Shown one piece after another: positions 16,356 through 24,724 of a stretch of 64,000 bases of DNA. How positions within the stretch are numbered: position 1 is the stretch's first letter; every line of letters starts with the position of its first letter. A program made the translations under genes and the position numbers. The notes under the pieces were generated by a model that made no database searches, was not told the DNA's origin, and saw only the letters and a list, made by a program, of their open reading frames with translations. The stretch is from Bordetella parapertussis (GTDB taxonomy: Bacteria; Pseudomonadota; Gammaproteobacteria; Burkholderiales; Burkholderiaceae_B), in NCBI GenBank assembly GCA_945865935.1, contig CAMBFI010000010.1, positions 1-64,000 of the forward strand. Direction: 5' to 3'.

Positions 16356-17110
16356 CTAAAGATGACTACGAAGCCCAGCTGTACGATTTGCAGGTTGAGC
16401 TCGTTAAGCTACAGAAGCACTTCATACATAGTGGAGAGCAGATTCTCGTGATGTTAGAGGGTCGTGATGCTGCCGGCAAAGACGGGGTCATTAAATGTAT
16501 CGTTGAACATTTAAGCCCGAGAGATACCCGTGTTGTCGCGCTGGGTAAGCCCTCTGAGCGTGAGCTGGGTGAGTGGTATTTTCAACGCTACGTGGGGCAG
16601 CTCCCCGGGCGTGGCGAATTCATTTTGTTTAATCGCAGCTGGTATAACCGTGCCGGTGTAGAAAAAGTGATGGGATTTTGTACTGAGACACAGCATGAGC
16701 AATTCATGGCTACCGTCAATGACTTTGAGTCGGTCTTGGTTCGGTCTGGAGTGCGGCTATTTAAATACTATTTGGATATTTCCAAGGATGAACAGGCGCA
16801 ACGCTTACATGCCCGAGAGAAGGATCCTCTCACGCAGTGGAAGATCAGTCCGATCGACCAACAGGCACAAAAAAAGTGGAGCGCCTATAGCGAAGCGCGT
16901 GATGAGATGCTGCGTCGAACCCACCACAGCGATGCGCCTTGGACGGTTGTGCGAAGTGATAACAAAAAGCATGCGCGTCTAAACTTAATGCGCGATTTGC
17001 TAGGACGATTGGACTATCAAGATAAAAATAAAGCTGCGCTTGCGATCGATCCCGCAATCGTCTTGCAGTGGCCTACGGTGAATGCTCACTTGCCAATGTT
17101 AGAGGCTTGA
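16352..17110 (+). CDS. ppk2: Polyphosphate kinase 2 family protein
   Basis: A 252-residue P-loop kinase of the PPK2 family, which transfers phosphate between polyphosphate and nucleoside di- or monophosphates. Visible motifs are Walker A EGRDAAGKDG (36-45), KPSERELGEWYFQRY, the Walker B/lid FNRSWYNRAGVE (about 92-103) and DPLTQWKISPID (about 158-169). The single-domain length fits class I or III; the DPLxQWK block favours class I (nucleoside diphosphate kinase type). AAGGAG six bases before ATG 16352 gives strong initiation. The 3' end overlaps the convergent MFS gene by 25 nt. It is not functionally tied to the neighbouring catabolic genes and may serve nucleotide energy balance or stress. 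Confidence 0.93.
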   Translation: MTKDDYEAQLYDLQVELVKLQKHFIHSGEQILVMLEGRDAAGKDGVIKCIVEHLSPRDTRVVALGKPSERELGEWYFQRYVGQLPGRGEFILFNRSWYNRAGVEKVMGFCTETQHEQFMATVNDFESVLVRSGVRLFKYYLDISKDEQAQRLHAREKDPLTQWKISPIDQQAQKKWSAYSEARDEMLRRTHHSDAPWTVVRSDNKKHARLNLMRDLLGRLDYQDKNKAALAIDPAIVLQWPTVNAHLPMLEA

Positions 17111-18324
17111 CGTTGACGCAGCAGTACCAACGCTACCAGTAGTGCGGGAATTGAGCAAACAATAAAGCCCACCCCATAACTATTGAATATCCCTAACATT
17201 ACGGCAAAGATTATTGGCGCGGTCAGCGCACCAATCTGTCCAAAAGAGAGCACCCCACCCGTCACGCCACCTCGGGAGCCTTCGGGCGCCGCGCGCGCTG
17301 CTTCCGCGAGCAATACGCCATGCCAAGACAAGGCTGTTGCGCTAATGACGGTCGCAATAATTCCGATGACAATCGTGGGCCACCCTTCACTGCTAAGTCC
17401 GAGCAATACCATGCTGATCACCATTCCAAGTGCGAGTGTGGCCATCATGATTCGTGGTTGGATATAACCACTTCCAAGTAAGCCCCAAACGATCCGGCCA
17501 GGTACGGCAATGACGACGACAATAGAGAACAAAAAGCCTGCTGCAACCATCGTGTAGCCGATTGTGGTGAGGTAGACCACGAAATAGATCGTAAAAATAG
17601 TTTGTACCGCATTGAATGCAAAGCAAGAAAAAGCTAGGTTTCGTAAGTCGCGCGTTCCAAGAACAGAACGCAGTGTGGTCCCGAAATCTGAGAAATGAAA
17701 TTTACGCGTTGCGATGCGATCATCGTCAAAATATTTGACAAGTGGCTGCAGCATCAGAGAAAAGATGACACAACTCAATGCGCTGATCAGCATGGTGTAG
17801 CGCCAGTTAGACCACTCTGTCAGTGATGGCCCGACAAATCCCGCGATTAATAAGCCGGCGGGTACGGCAGTTTGTTTAATTGAAAAAATCAGTGGCATGT
17901 ACTTTGGGGGAGAGCAGCGTCCGAGTAAGTGAGAACTTGCTGGTGTGGATACAGAGGCGCCTCCGCCAGCAAGTAATGCCGACAGCACTAAAAAGAAAGG
18001 TGTGCCAATTGCAGCAAAGACGGTTCCGATTGCGAGCAGAATCAGAGCTGCTTGGCTCATGCGCATGGCGCCATAGCGAACAATGAAGTTGCCGCAGCCC
18101 AATTGTGTCATCAGTGCGGCGGCTGCCACGATGGAGAAATAGACCCCGATCCAGGCTGAATCTAGCATCAGATCCGCGATCATTGCTGGCGCGATTACGG
18201 CTGGCAAGGCGCGACCTAGCGCGACAAAAGTTTGCTGAAAGAACATTGCCGATAAGGCAACGAGGAGGCGATTCACCAGAATTAAGTATTTGTTAGAGGT
18301 GTATGTGGCAGGTGCGACGGTCAA
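17086..18324 (-). CDS. MFS transporter
   Basis: A 412-residue major facilitator with about 12 predicted hydrophobic helices and a short cytoplasmic N-terminus. It resembles the CynX/NimT and oxalate/formate-type groups in overall pattern (for example GASVSTPASSHLLGRCSPPKYMPLIFSIKQTAVPAG broken into a TM4-TM5 region, about 128-160). The conserved loop between helices 2 and 3 is degenerate. Cytoplasmic-membrane uptake or efflux of an organic compound is expected. It is monocistronic on the minus strand and its 3' end overlaps ppk2 by 25 nt, an unusual tail-to-tail arrangement. The substrate cannot be inferred. The 92 bp before it, shared with the divergent flavin-reductase gene, holds both promoters. 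Confidence 0.88.
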   Translation of the reverse strand: MTVAPATYTSNKYLILVNRLLVALSAMFFQQTFVALGRALPAVIAPAMIADLMLDSAWIGVYFSIVAAAALMTQLGCGNFIVRYGAMRMSQAALILLAIGTVFAAIGTPFFLVLSALLAGGGASVSTPASSHLLGRCSPPKYMPLIFSIKQTAVPAGLLIAGFVGPSLTEWSNWRYTMLISALSCVIFSLMLQPLVKYFDDDRIATRKFHFSDFGTTLRSVLGTRDLRNLAFSCFAFNAVQTIFTIYFVVYLTTIGYTMVAAGFLFSIVVVIAVPGRIVWGLLGSGYIQPRIMMATLALGMVISMVLLGLSSEGWPTIVIGIIATVISATALSWHGVLLAEAARAAPEGSRGGVTGGVLSFGQIGALTAPIIFAVMLGIFNSYGVGFIVCSIPALLVALVLLRQRQASNIGK

Positions 18325-18416
18325 CTGCCGTCAATGTGGCAAGTAGAATAGCTCAATTCTAGACCCTGTCCAAATAGAGCACTCAAACAAGGAATTCCAA
18401 AGAGCAACCCTCTTGA

Positions 18417-19070
18417 ATGCACCCTATGCAAATTGATTTCGCTAATCTGTCTGACCAAGAAAAATACAAGCTGCTAGTGGGCTGTGTTGTGCCGCGTCCT
18501 ATCGCGCTCATGAGTACGATTAGTCATGACGGTGTCGTGAATGCGGCGCCCTATAGTTTCTTTAATGCAATTTGCGATGTGCCGCCTGCGGTCGCGGTCG
18601 GGGTCAATTGCCTGGCCCCTGGCGTCATGAAAGACACCGCACAAAATATTCGCGATACCGGCGAGTTCGTTGTGAACTTAGTGAGCGAAGAGATTGCGCA
18701 AGCCATGAACTTGACGGCGGTGAGTTTTCCGCCGGAGATTGATGAGTTCAAAATGGCAGGTTTCACACATGGTAAAAGCGTCAAAATTCGTGCGCCGTAT
18801 ATTGAGCAAGCGCCGATTTCTTTTGAGTGCAAGCGGATCGTTAACGTAGAGCTTGGAATTGGTCGCAACGTTGTGATCGGGGAAGTGGTTTACCTACATA
18901 TCCGAGACGACTTGATCGACATGAAAAAGCTGCGTGTCGACCCCGTTGCGGCGCACTTGATTGGCCGCATGCACGGGACCGGCTGGTATGCGCGCACGAC
19001 TGACCTCTTTGATATGCCACGCGTGCCTGATGCGGCCGCGGCTGAGATGATTGTAAATCTGAGGAAATGA
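18417..19070 (+). CDS. Flavin reductase-like domain protein (FMN-binding split barrel)
   Basis: A 217-residue protein of the flavin reductase-like split-barrel family. Diagnostic segments are GCVVPRPIALMSTIS (about 22-36), VNAAPYSFFNAICDVPP, KDTAQNIRDTGEFVVNLV (about 71-88) and MHGTGWYARTTDLF near the end. The family binds FMN and either reduces flavin for partner monooxygenases or acts on its own. No partner oxygenase lies next to it. Start ATG 18417 is kept; ATG 18426 (MQIDF) is equally possible, as neither has a clear ribosome site. It diverges from the MFS gene and is separated by 189 bp from the Bug/TRAP run. Confidence 0.88.
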   Translation: MHPMQIDFANLSDQEKYKLLVGCVVPRPIALMSTISHDGVVNAAPYSFFNAICDVPPAVAVGVNCLAPGVMKDTAQNIRDTGEFVVNLVSEEIAQAMNLTAVSFPPEIDEFKMAGFTHGKSVKIRAPYIEQAPISFECKRIVNVELGIGRNVVIGEVVYLHIRDDLIDMKKLRVDPVAAHLIGRMHGTGWYARTTDLFDMPRVPDAAAAEMIVNLRK

Positions 19071-19168
19071 GGCCTTAGCTGGGTGTGCGGCTGAGCGCCG
19101 GCTCCTATCAGCTCGAATACTAATAAATAATTAGTCTCGCCTCTCGTCTTTCATCCCTGGTGAGGACA

Positions 19169-19180
19169 GGGCAATTGCCC
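19169..19180. promoter_or_regulatory. Perfect 12-bp palindrome upstream of Bug/TRAP operon
   Basis: GGGCAATTGCCC is a perfect palindrome lying 80 bp before the Bug gene at 19260, in the 189-bp gap after the flavin-reductase gene. It could be a dimeric regulator site for the long operon 19260-28316. It could also be chance, and no second copy was noticed. Confidence 0.25.
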
Positions 19181-19259
19181 ATTGCACCCTCTGGGTTGCC
19201 GCCGTAAGATCGGACACAGGAATACAAAATAATTCTTATATTTTTTTAGGAGATTACGC

Positions 19260-20231
19260 ATGACCGATCGTCGCGACTTTTTGCTGTCGAGCGCTGCTGT
19301 GGCCGCTACTGCACTCGCCCCTGGTTTGGCGCATGCGCAGACGTTTCCCACTCGTCCGATCAAATATATCTGCCCTTGGCCAGCGGGTGGCTCCACCGAC
19401 GTTGTCATGCGTGTTCTGGCCGAGAGCGCAAGCAAGGTGCTGGGTCGTAACGTGATCGTAGAGAACAAGCCAGGCGCGGGCGGCATGTTAGGCGCCGCGG
19501 AGTTAGTGCACGCAAAGCCAGACGGCTACACCTTGGCGCAAATACCTCAGGGCGCTTTTCGTATTCCGCATATGCAGAAAGTGACCTACGACACGCTCAA
19601 TGACTTTACATGGATCGTATGCCTGACGGGCTACACGTTCGGCTTAGTGGTGCCCATCGATTCCCCAATTAAAAGCATTGCGGACCTCGTCAAGTTTGCC
19701 AAAGCGAATCCAGACAAATTCACTTACGGAACGCCAGGCATTGGCACGAGTCCACATTTAGCGGTAGAAGAGTTTGCACAGCGGGCAGGGATCAAGCTCT
19801 CCCACATCCCGTACAAAGGTAGTGCACAAAATTTACAGGCCGTGATGGGTGGGCATGTGATGGCCATGAGTGATTCGACCGGCTGGGGCCCAACGGTTGA
19901 CTCCGGCAAGCTCAGGCTGTTGGCGACCTACGGCAGCAAGCGCACATCGCGTTGGTCGAATGTCGCAACATTGAATGAATTAGGGTACGAAACGGTATCG
20001 GACTCGCCTTTCGGCGTGTGTGGACCCAAAGGGATGGATCCAGCGGTAGTCAAAATCTTGCACGATGCGTTTATGAAGACGCTAGATGATCCAGCTGTGA
20101 AAGCGGTTTTCGCGCAGTTTGACCAGCCCACGATCATCATGAACACTGAGCAATACACAAAATTTGCGCGAGAAAGTTTTTTCGCTGAAAAGGCTACTAT
20201 TGAGCGTCTAGGAATGGCCAACAAAGGTTGA
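19260..20231 (+). CDS. Bug/TctC-family periplasmic receptor 2, Tat-type signal
   Basis: A 323-residue Bug receptor. Unlike its paralogues in the window, it begins with a twin-arginine signal (MTDRRDFLLSSAA, cleavage near AHA-Q at about 27), so it is probably exported folded. Bug hallmarks are TFPTRPIKYICPWPAGGSTD, VENKPGAGGMLGAAE, AKPDGYTL and SHIPYKGSAQN. AGGAG precedes ATG 19260. It heads a plus-strand run with a TAXI receptor 46 bp later and a fused TRAP permease, so a TTT-type receptor is combined with TRAP membrane parts. Whether it feeds the TRAP permease is unknown. The late part (WSNVATLNELGYETVSDSP) is typical of the family's second lobe. Confidence 0.92.
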   Translation: MTDRRDFLLSSAAVAATALAPGLAHAQTFPTRPIKYICPWPAGGSTDVVMRVLAESASKVLGRNVIVENKPGAGGMLGAAELVHAKPDGYTLAQIPQGAFRIPHMQKVTYDTLNDFTWIVCLTGYTFGLVVPIDSPIKSIADLVKFAKANPDKFTYGTPGIGTSPHLAVEEFAQRAGIKLSHIPYKGSAQNLQAVMGGHVMAMSDSTGWGPTVDSGKLRLLATYGSKRTSRWSNVATLNELGYETVSDSPFGVCGPKGMDPAVVKILHDAFMKTLDDPAVKAVFAQFDQPTIIMNTEQYTKFARESFFAEKATIERLGMANKG

Positions 20232-20277
20232 CCAAAACGTGTCGCTTTGGATGATATTTAGATTATTGGAGATGAAG

Positions 20278-21228
20278 ATGAAACTATTAAAACTAATTGC
20301 TTTAGGCTTGGCTGTTGTGGCGGGTAGCGTACAAGCGCAGAACCTTTCAATTGCGACAGGCGGAACAGGGGGTGTTTATTACCCCATGGGTGGGGGTCTA
20401 GCGTCCGTACTGACGAAAAAAGTTCCCGGTATGTCTGCCACCGCAGAAGTCACAGGTGGCTCAGTCGATAACTTGAAGCTCATTGGATCGGGTAAGCCAT
20501 ATATTGCGTTTTCGATGGCAGATGCGGCAAAGGATGCACAGGATGGGCTCGATAAGTTTGCTGGACGCAAAGTAGATGTAAAAACTCTTTTGGTTCTGTA
20601 TCCAAACCGTATGCACGTGGTGACAGTTGAGTCCACTGGTATTAAGTCGATGAAAGACTTGAAAGGTAAGCGCGTCAGCACGGGCAGCCCAGGAAGTGCC
20701 ACCGAAGTCATGGCGTTTCGCTTAATTGAGGCGGCCGGGTTGGACAAAGACAAGGACGTTAAACGCGAACGCTTAGGTGTTGCCGAGTCAGTCAACGCGA
20801 TCAAAGATCGCAAAATCGACGCGTTCTTTTGGGTCGGTGGATTGCCTACTGCCGCAGTCACTGATCTGGCAAACACGCCGGGAACCAAGATTGTCATGAT
20901 CGACCATGCTGGCGCTGTGGATGCGATGAACAAGAAGTATGGCAACTTGTACTTCAAGGATACGATTCCAAAAGCAACGTACTCTGGAATGGCGGCAGAT
21001 AATACCAATGCTTCTGTATCAAATATTCTCGTGGTCAACGGGAAAATGTCAGACGACGAAGCCTATAAAATTACCAAAGCCGTGTTTGACAACATGCAAG
21101 AGCTGATTCGTACGCACGGTGAATACGGCAGCGTAAAACTTGCTAACCAGAAATCTGCTTCAACTCCGTTGCCGTTTCACCCCGGCGCGTTGAAATATTT
21201 CAAAGAGAATGGTCAAAGCGTAAATTAA
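20278..21228 (+). CDS. TAXI-family TRAP transporter receptor
   Basis: A 316-residue periplasmic receptor of the TRAP-associated extracytoplasmic immunogenic (TAXI) family. The signal peptide runs to about residue 20 (GSVQAQ). The mature start LSIATGGTGGVYYPMGGGLA is the family signature, followed by VTGGSVDNLKLIGSG and KRVSTGSPGSATEVMA. I start at ATG 20278 because GGAG lies six bases upstream; ATG 20272 and GTG 20239 are alternatives. It delivers a ligand, in known cases glutamate or related acids, to the fused TRAP permease encoded 89 bp downstream. The gap contains a strong hairpin that probably limits read-through, leaving more receptor than permease. Confidence 0.93.
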   Translation: MKLLKLIALGLAVVAGSVQAQNLSIATGGTGGVYYPMGGGLASVLTKKVPGMSATAEVTGGSVDNLKLIGSGKPYIAFSMADAAKDAQDGLDKFAGRKVDVKTLLVLYPNRMHVVTVESTGIKSMKDLKGKRVSTGSPGSATEVMAFRLIEAAGLDKDKDVKRERLGVAESVNAIKDRKIDAFFWVGGLPTAAVTDLANTPGTKIVMIDHAGAVDAMNKKYGNLYFKDTIPKATYSGMAADNTNASVSNILVVNGKMSDDEAYKITKAVFDNMQELIRTHGEYGSVKLANQKSASTPLPFHPGALKYFKENGQSVN

Positions 21229-21248
21229 GGTTTCGTAATGTTGTCCTG

Positions 21249-21290
21249 ACGACGCACCTTGCATCATCGAGGGTGCGTCGTTGTTTTATT
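21249..21290 (+). terminator. Intra-operon hairpin, attenuator between TAXI receptor and permease
   Basis: Two 10-base arms, ACGACGCACC (21249-21258) and GGTGCGTCGT (21272-21281), pair perfectly around a 13-base loop and are followed by TGTTTTATTT. This is a rho-independent terminator shape placed between two genes that must both be expressed, so partial termination or 3'-end protection of receptor mRNA is likely. Confidence 0.75.
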
Positions 21291-21317
21291 TGATATTTAA
21301 ATTGTGTAGGTAGAGCC

Positions 21318-23330
21318 ATGAGTCAGCATGCAATTGATCGCGAAACCCAGGAAAAGCTTGATGCGTTCATCAAGCAGGAAGAGGGGGACGCGAATGACTA
21401 TCGTGGCGCACTCGCTGTATTTTTGACTTTGTGTGCAGTGGGGATGTCGTTGTTTCATCTCTATGCCGCGTATTCGATCGTAACCACTCAAACATTAAGA
21501 ACGGTACATGTTGGCATTGTCTTATTCTTGGTGTTTCTGAGTTTTCCAATGACGGCGCGCTTAAAAAACCGCTTGATGTGGTGGGATGTCATTGCGGCCT
21601 TAGTCTCGGTCGCGATCGTGTTTTACATTTTGTTGGGCGGCGATGACTTAACTGATCGAAATACCGACCCATCAACCTTAGACACAGCCGTTGGCATCGT
21701 GCTGATTGGCTTGATTCTTGAGGGATTGCGCCGAACCAACGGAATGATTCTGGTGGTTGTGACGGGATGTTTCGTGTTGTATGCCTTGTTTGGAAACTAT
21801 TTGCCTGCACCCTGGACGCACAAAGGCTATGACATCGGCCGTTTTGTTGGTTTCATGTACATGACGCTCGAGGGCATTTACGGCACGGCTATCGACGTGT
21901 CAGCGACCTTGATTATCTTGTTCACAATCTTTGGTGCCTTTTTGCAATTTACAGGTGCTGGGAAATTCTTTATTGACTTCTCTTTTGCTGCGATGGGCGG
22001 CAAGTCCTCTGGCGTTGGTCGCACGATCGTATTGTCTTCCTTTTTGATGGGTGGACCATCGGGATCAGGGGTCGCCACTACCGTGACGGTTGGTTCTGTT
22101 GCAGCGCCCATGCTCGAGAAAGTTGGCTACGAGCGCAATGCAGCAGGTGGCTTACTCGCTGCTGGGGGCTTGGGTGCCATTATTTCCCCGCCCGTGTTGG
22201 GTGCAGCCGCATTTCTGATTGCTGACTTCTTGAAAATTTCGTACCTCGATGTGTTGTTGATGGCTTGTATACCAACCATCCTGTTTTACCTCGGATTGTT
22301 TGTCATGGTCGAGATCGATGTGCGCAAGTACGGCATGAAGAATATTCGTTTTGAGTCTGTTGAAAGTGCGTGGAGTCTTACCAAAAAATACTGGTTTCAT
22401 TTCTTCTCATTAGTCTCAATCATTGTTTTCATGATATGGGGTTTTTCACCGATCATGTCGGTGTTTTTGGCTACGGTTGTCTCAATCTTTACAAGCATGT
22501 TGCGCCGCGATACGGCGATTATTTCGTATGACTGGCTGCGTGGCCGTCAGCCTTTCCTCAAAGGCCTATACGAGTCCAACCTGATCAAAGCACTTGCCTC
22601 TGGCTCGACAGGTGTACTGGCCATTGCTGTCACGTGCGCCGGTGCAGGGTTGATCGTTGGTACCGTTACGCTGACCGGGCTTGGCCTTAAGTTCAGTTCG
22701 ATCGTCATTGAGTATGCGGGTGGGTCTTTACTGTTGACCGCAATCTTTACTGCGTTGGTCGTGTGGGTGGTCGGCTTGGCGGTTCCCGTGACGGCTTCCT
22801 ACATCATCTGCGCGGTCATTGCAGCACCAGCGCTCATCAATCTGGGTGTACCGGCTTTTGCGGCCCATATGTTTATCTTTTATTATGCTGTGCTGTCGGA
22901 GGTATCGCCGCCGACAGCGCTTTCACCGTTTGCGGCAGCGGCGATTTGTAAGGGCGATCCTTACAAAACAACGTTGCAGACTTGGAAGTATGTCGCACCC
23001 GCTATTCTTGTGCCGTTTATGTTCGTGTTGGGTGACTCAGGTACTAGCTTGTTGTTGATGGGCTCAACCAAGGCGCTTGCGAACGCTGATTGGTGGCAAA
23101 TTGCCTGGATTTCGTTTACGGCTGCTGTTGGTATCGTGTGTTTAGCGGGCGGACTGCAGGGCTGGTTCATCGAGAAGACGCACGTGCTCGAGCGTATCGT
23201 GATGGTGGTTGCAGGTGTGGCGCTAGCGTATCCGGATAACTGGGCCGACTTAGTGGGCTTTACCGGATTTATTCTTGTGCTCATCACCCAGACGAGACGA
23301 CACCTCAAGACTAAATCAATACACGCCTAG
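21318..23330 (+). CDS. Fused TRAP transporter permease (TAXI type)
   Basis: A 670-residue inner-membrane protein in which the small four-helix (DctQ-like) and large twelve-helix (DctM-like) TRAP subunits are fused, as is usual for TAXI systems. The N-terminal 35 residues are hydrophilic. The DctM part shows MGGPSGSGVATTVTVGSVAAPMLEKVGY (about 244-271, a TRAP signature in two pieces), GGLGAIISPPVLGAAAFLIAD and, in the second half, LAVPVTASYIICAVIAAP and LSEVSPPTALSPFAAAA. It uses a sodium or proton gradient to import the ligand bound by the upstream TAXI receptor. The next gene (MmgE/PrpD) is 35 bp away, suggesting it metabolises the imported acid. Confidence 0.94.
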   Translation: MSQHAIDRETQEKLDAFIKQEEGDANDYRGALAVFLTLCAVGMSLFHLYAAYSIVTTQTLRTVHVGIVLFLVFLSFPMTARLKNRLMWWDVIAALVSVAIVFYILLGGDDLTDRNTDPSTLDTAVGIVLIGLILEGLRRTNGMILVVVTGCFVLYALFGNYLPAPWTHKGYDIGRFVGFMYMTLEGIYGTAIDVSATLIILFTIFGAFLQFTGAGKFFIDFSFAAMGGKSSGVGRTIVLSSFLMGGPSGSGVATTVTVGSVAAPMLEKVGYERNAAGGLLAAGGLGAIISPPVLGAAAFLIADFLKISYLDVLLMACIPTILFYLGLFVMVEIDVRKYGMKNIRFESVESAWSLTKKYWFHFFSLVSIIVFMIWGFSPIMSVFLATVVSIFTSMLRRDTAIISYDWLRGRQPFLKGLYESNLIKALASGSTGVLAIAVTCAGAGLIVGTVTLTGLGLKFSSIVIEYAGGSLLLTAIFTALVVWVVGLAVPVTASYIICAVIAAPALINLGVPAFAAHMFIFYYAVLSEVSPPTALSPFAAAAICKGDPYKTTLQTWKYVAPAILVPFMFVLGDSGTSLLLMGSTKALANADWWQIAWISFTAAVGIVCLAGGLQGWFIEKTHVLERIVMVVAGVALAYPDNWADLVGFTGFILVLITQTRRHLKTKSIHA

Positions 23331-23365
23331 GCGTTTCTTGTGCGTAGAGAGTGGAAGCAGAAAAA

Positions 23366-24721
23366 ATGGATCGTTCGTCGACGCTTGGAGTGACTCAAGA
23401 GCTAGCAGAATTTGTTGCTGGTTTCGACAAAAGTCAGTTGCCGTTAGAGGTAAAGCATCAGGTCGCAAGAAGTTTAGTGAATTGGGTGGGTTGTGCGGTC
23501 GGGGGCTCAGCGCATCCGGCGCTATTGAAAGCCCTGGACGCGTTCAAGCCCTTTCTGGGATCCGGGCACGCGTCGATAGTGGGTCGTGCAGAACGAGTCG
23601 ACGCGTTGCATGCAGCACTCTTTAACGGCATCAGCTCACATGTGCTGGATTTTGATGACACCCATCACGCGACCTTAGTCCATCCGAGTGGCCCTGTTTT
23701 CTCTGCGTTATTGGCACTGTCTGAGTTCTACCCGATTGATGGCGAAACCTTTGTTGCCGCCATTGCCTTGGGAATTGAAGTCGAGTGCAGAATCGCACTG
23801 GGTGTATGTCCGGCGCACTACGATATCGGGTGGCATGTGACGGGTACCGTAGGGGGATTCGGCGCTGCGGCTGCGGTTGGTTACGCACTGAAGTTGAATG
23901 TACAACAGATGTCCTGGGCCTTCGGAATCGCTGCCACTCAAGCGGCTGGATTACGTGAAGTGTTCGGCACCATGTGCAAAAGTTTGCATCCGGGACGAGC
24001 GGCACAGAGTGGGCTGAGTGCGGCCTTGATGGCACAGCAGGGATTCACCAGTTCAGAGCGGGTGCTTGAAGCCCCAAGAGGCTTTGGTCATGTTCTGTCG
24101 GTTAACCCACATTTGTCCGATAGCGTGATTGATTTAGGTAAGCGTTGGGTTGTCATGGATAACGCGTTTAAACCTTACGCGTGTGGCTTGGTTATTCACC
24201 CTGTCATCGATGGTTGTATTTCATTACACAGACAGATCGGCACCCGTACGGAAAAAATAGAACGTGTTCATTTGCGTGTACATCCGTTGGTGCTTGAGCT
24301 GACAGGAAAATCAGAGCCACGCACAGGCCTTGAGGGTAAGTTCAGCGTTTACCATTCAGCTGCAGTCGTGCTGCTGGATGGAATGAGTACATCGAAACAC
24401 TATACCGATGCAGTCGTCAATAGACTCGATGTGGTTGCCTTGCGTCCGAAGGTAAGTGTAGAGATAGATAGCTCGGTCTCTGTGGATGAGGCGTTCTTAG
24501 TGATTGAATTAAACGACGGCTCCGTTTTGTCTCAACACGTTGAGCACGCATTGGGCAGCTTAGAAAAGCCTATGAGCGACGCGGAAATTAATTTGAAATT
24601 TTTAGATTTAACGGCAGGAAAGTTTTCACAAGAGAAAAGTCATCGTGCGTTAGAGCAATGCTGGCTTGTGGGTCAGCTAACGAATGCCGGAGACCTCGGC
24701 GTACTACTTAGAGGAGAGTAA
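23366..24721 (+). CDS. MmgE/PrpD family protein
   Basis: A 451-residue member of the 2-methylcitrate dehydratase / cis-aconitate decarboxylase / itaconate-related MmgE/PrpD fold. Recognisable parts are LVNWVGCAVGGSAHP (about 36-50), NGISSHVLDFDDTHHATLVHPSG (two pieces, about 91-113, with the conserved DDTH), FGTMCKSLHPGRAAQSG (about 207-223) and MDNAFKPYACGLVIHPVID (about 269-287). The family eliminates water or CO2 from tricarboxylates and related acids. I start at ATG 23366, preceded by GGAAG; GTG 23351 is in frame. It lies between a TRAP permease and a Bug receptor, which supports a role in use of the imported acid. Substrate unknown. Confidence 0.9.
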   Translation: MDRSSTLGVTQELAEFVAGFDKSQLPLEVKHQVARSLVNWVGCAVGGSAHPALLKALDAFKPFLGSGHASIVGRAERVDALHAALFNGISSHVLDFDDTHHATLVHPSGPVFSALLALSEFYPIDGETFVAAIALGIEVECRIALGVCPAHYDIGWHVTGTVGGFGAAAAVGYALKLNVQQMSWAFGIAATQAAGLREVFGTMCKSLHPGRAAQSGLSAALMAQQGFTSSERVLEAPRGFGHVLSVNPHLSDSVIDLGKRWVVMDNAFKPYACGLVIHPVIDGCISLHRQIGTRTEKIERVHLRVHPLVLELTGKSEPRTGLEGKFSVYHSAAVVLLDGMSTSKHYTDAVVNRLDVVALRPKVSVEIDSSVSVDEAFLVIELNDGSVLSQHVEHALGSLEKPMSDAEINLKFLDLTAGKFSQEKSHRALEQCWLVGQLTNAGDLGVLLRGE

Positions 24722-24724
24722 AAA

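Noticed and set aside
20379-21038. A 219-codon open frame antisense to the TAXI receptor gene
   Set aside because: It lies wholly opposite a receptor with a clear signal peptide and family motifs, has no domain I recognise and no ribosome site.
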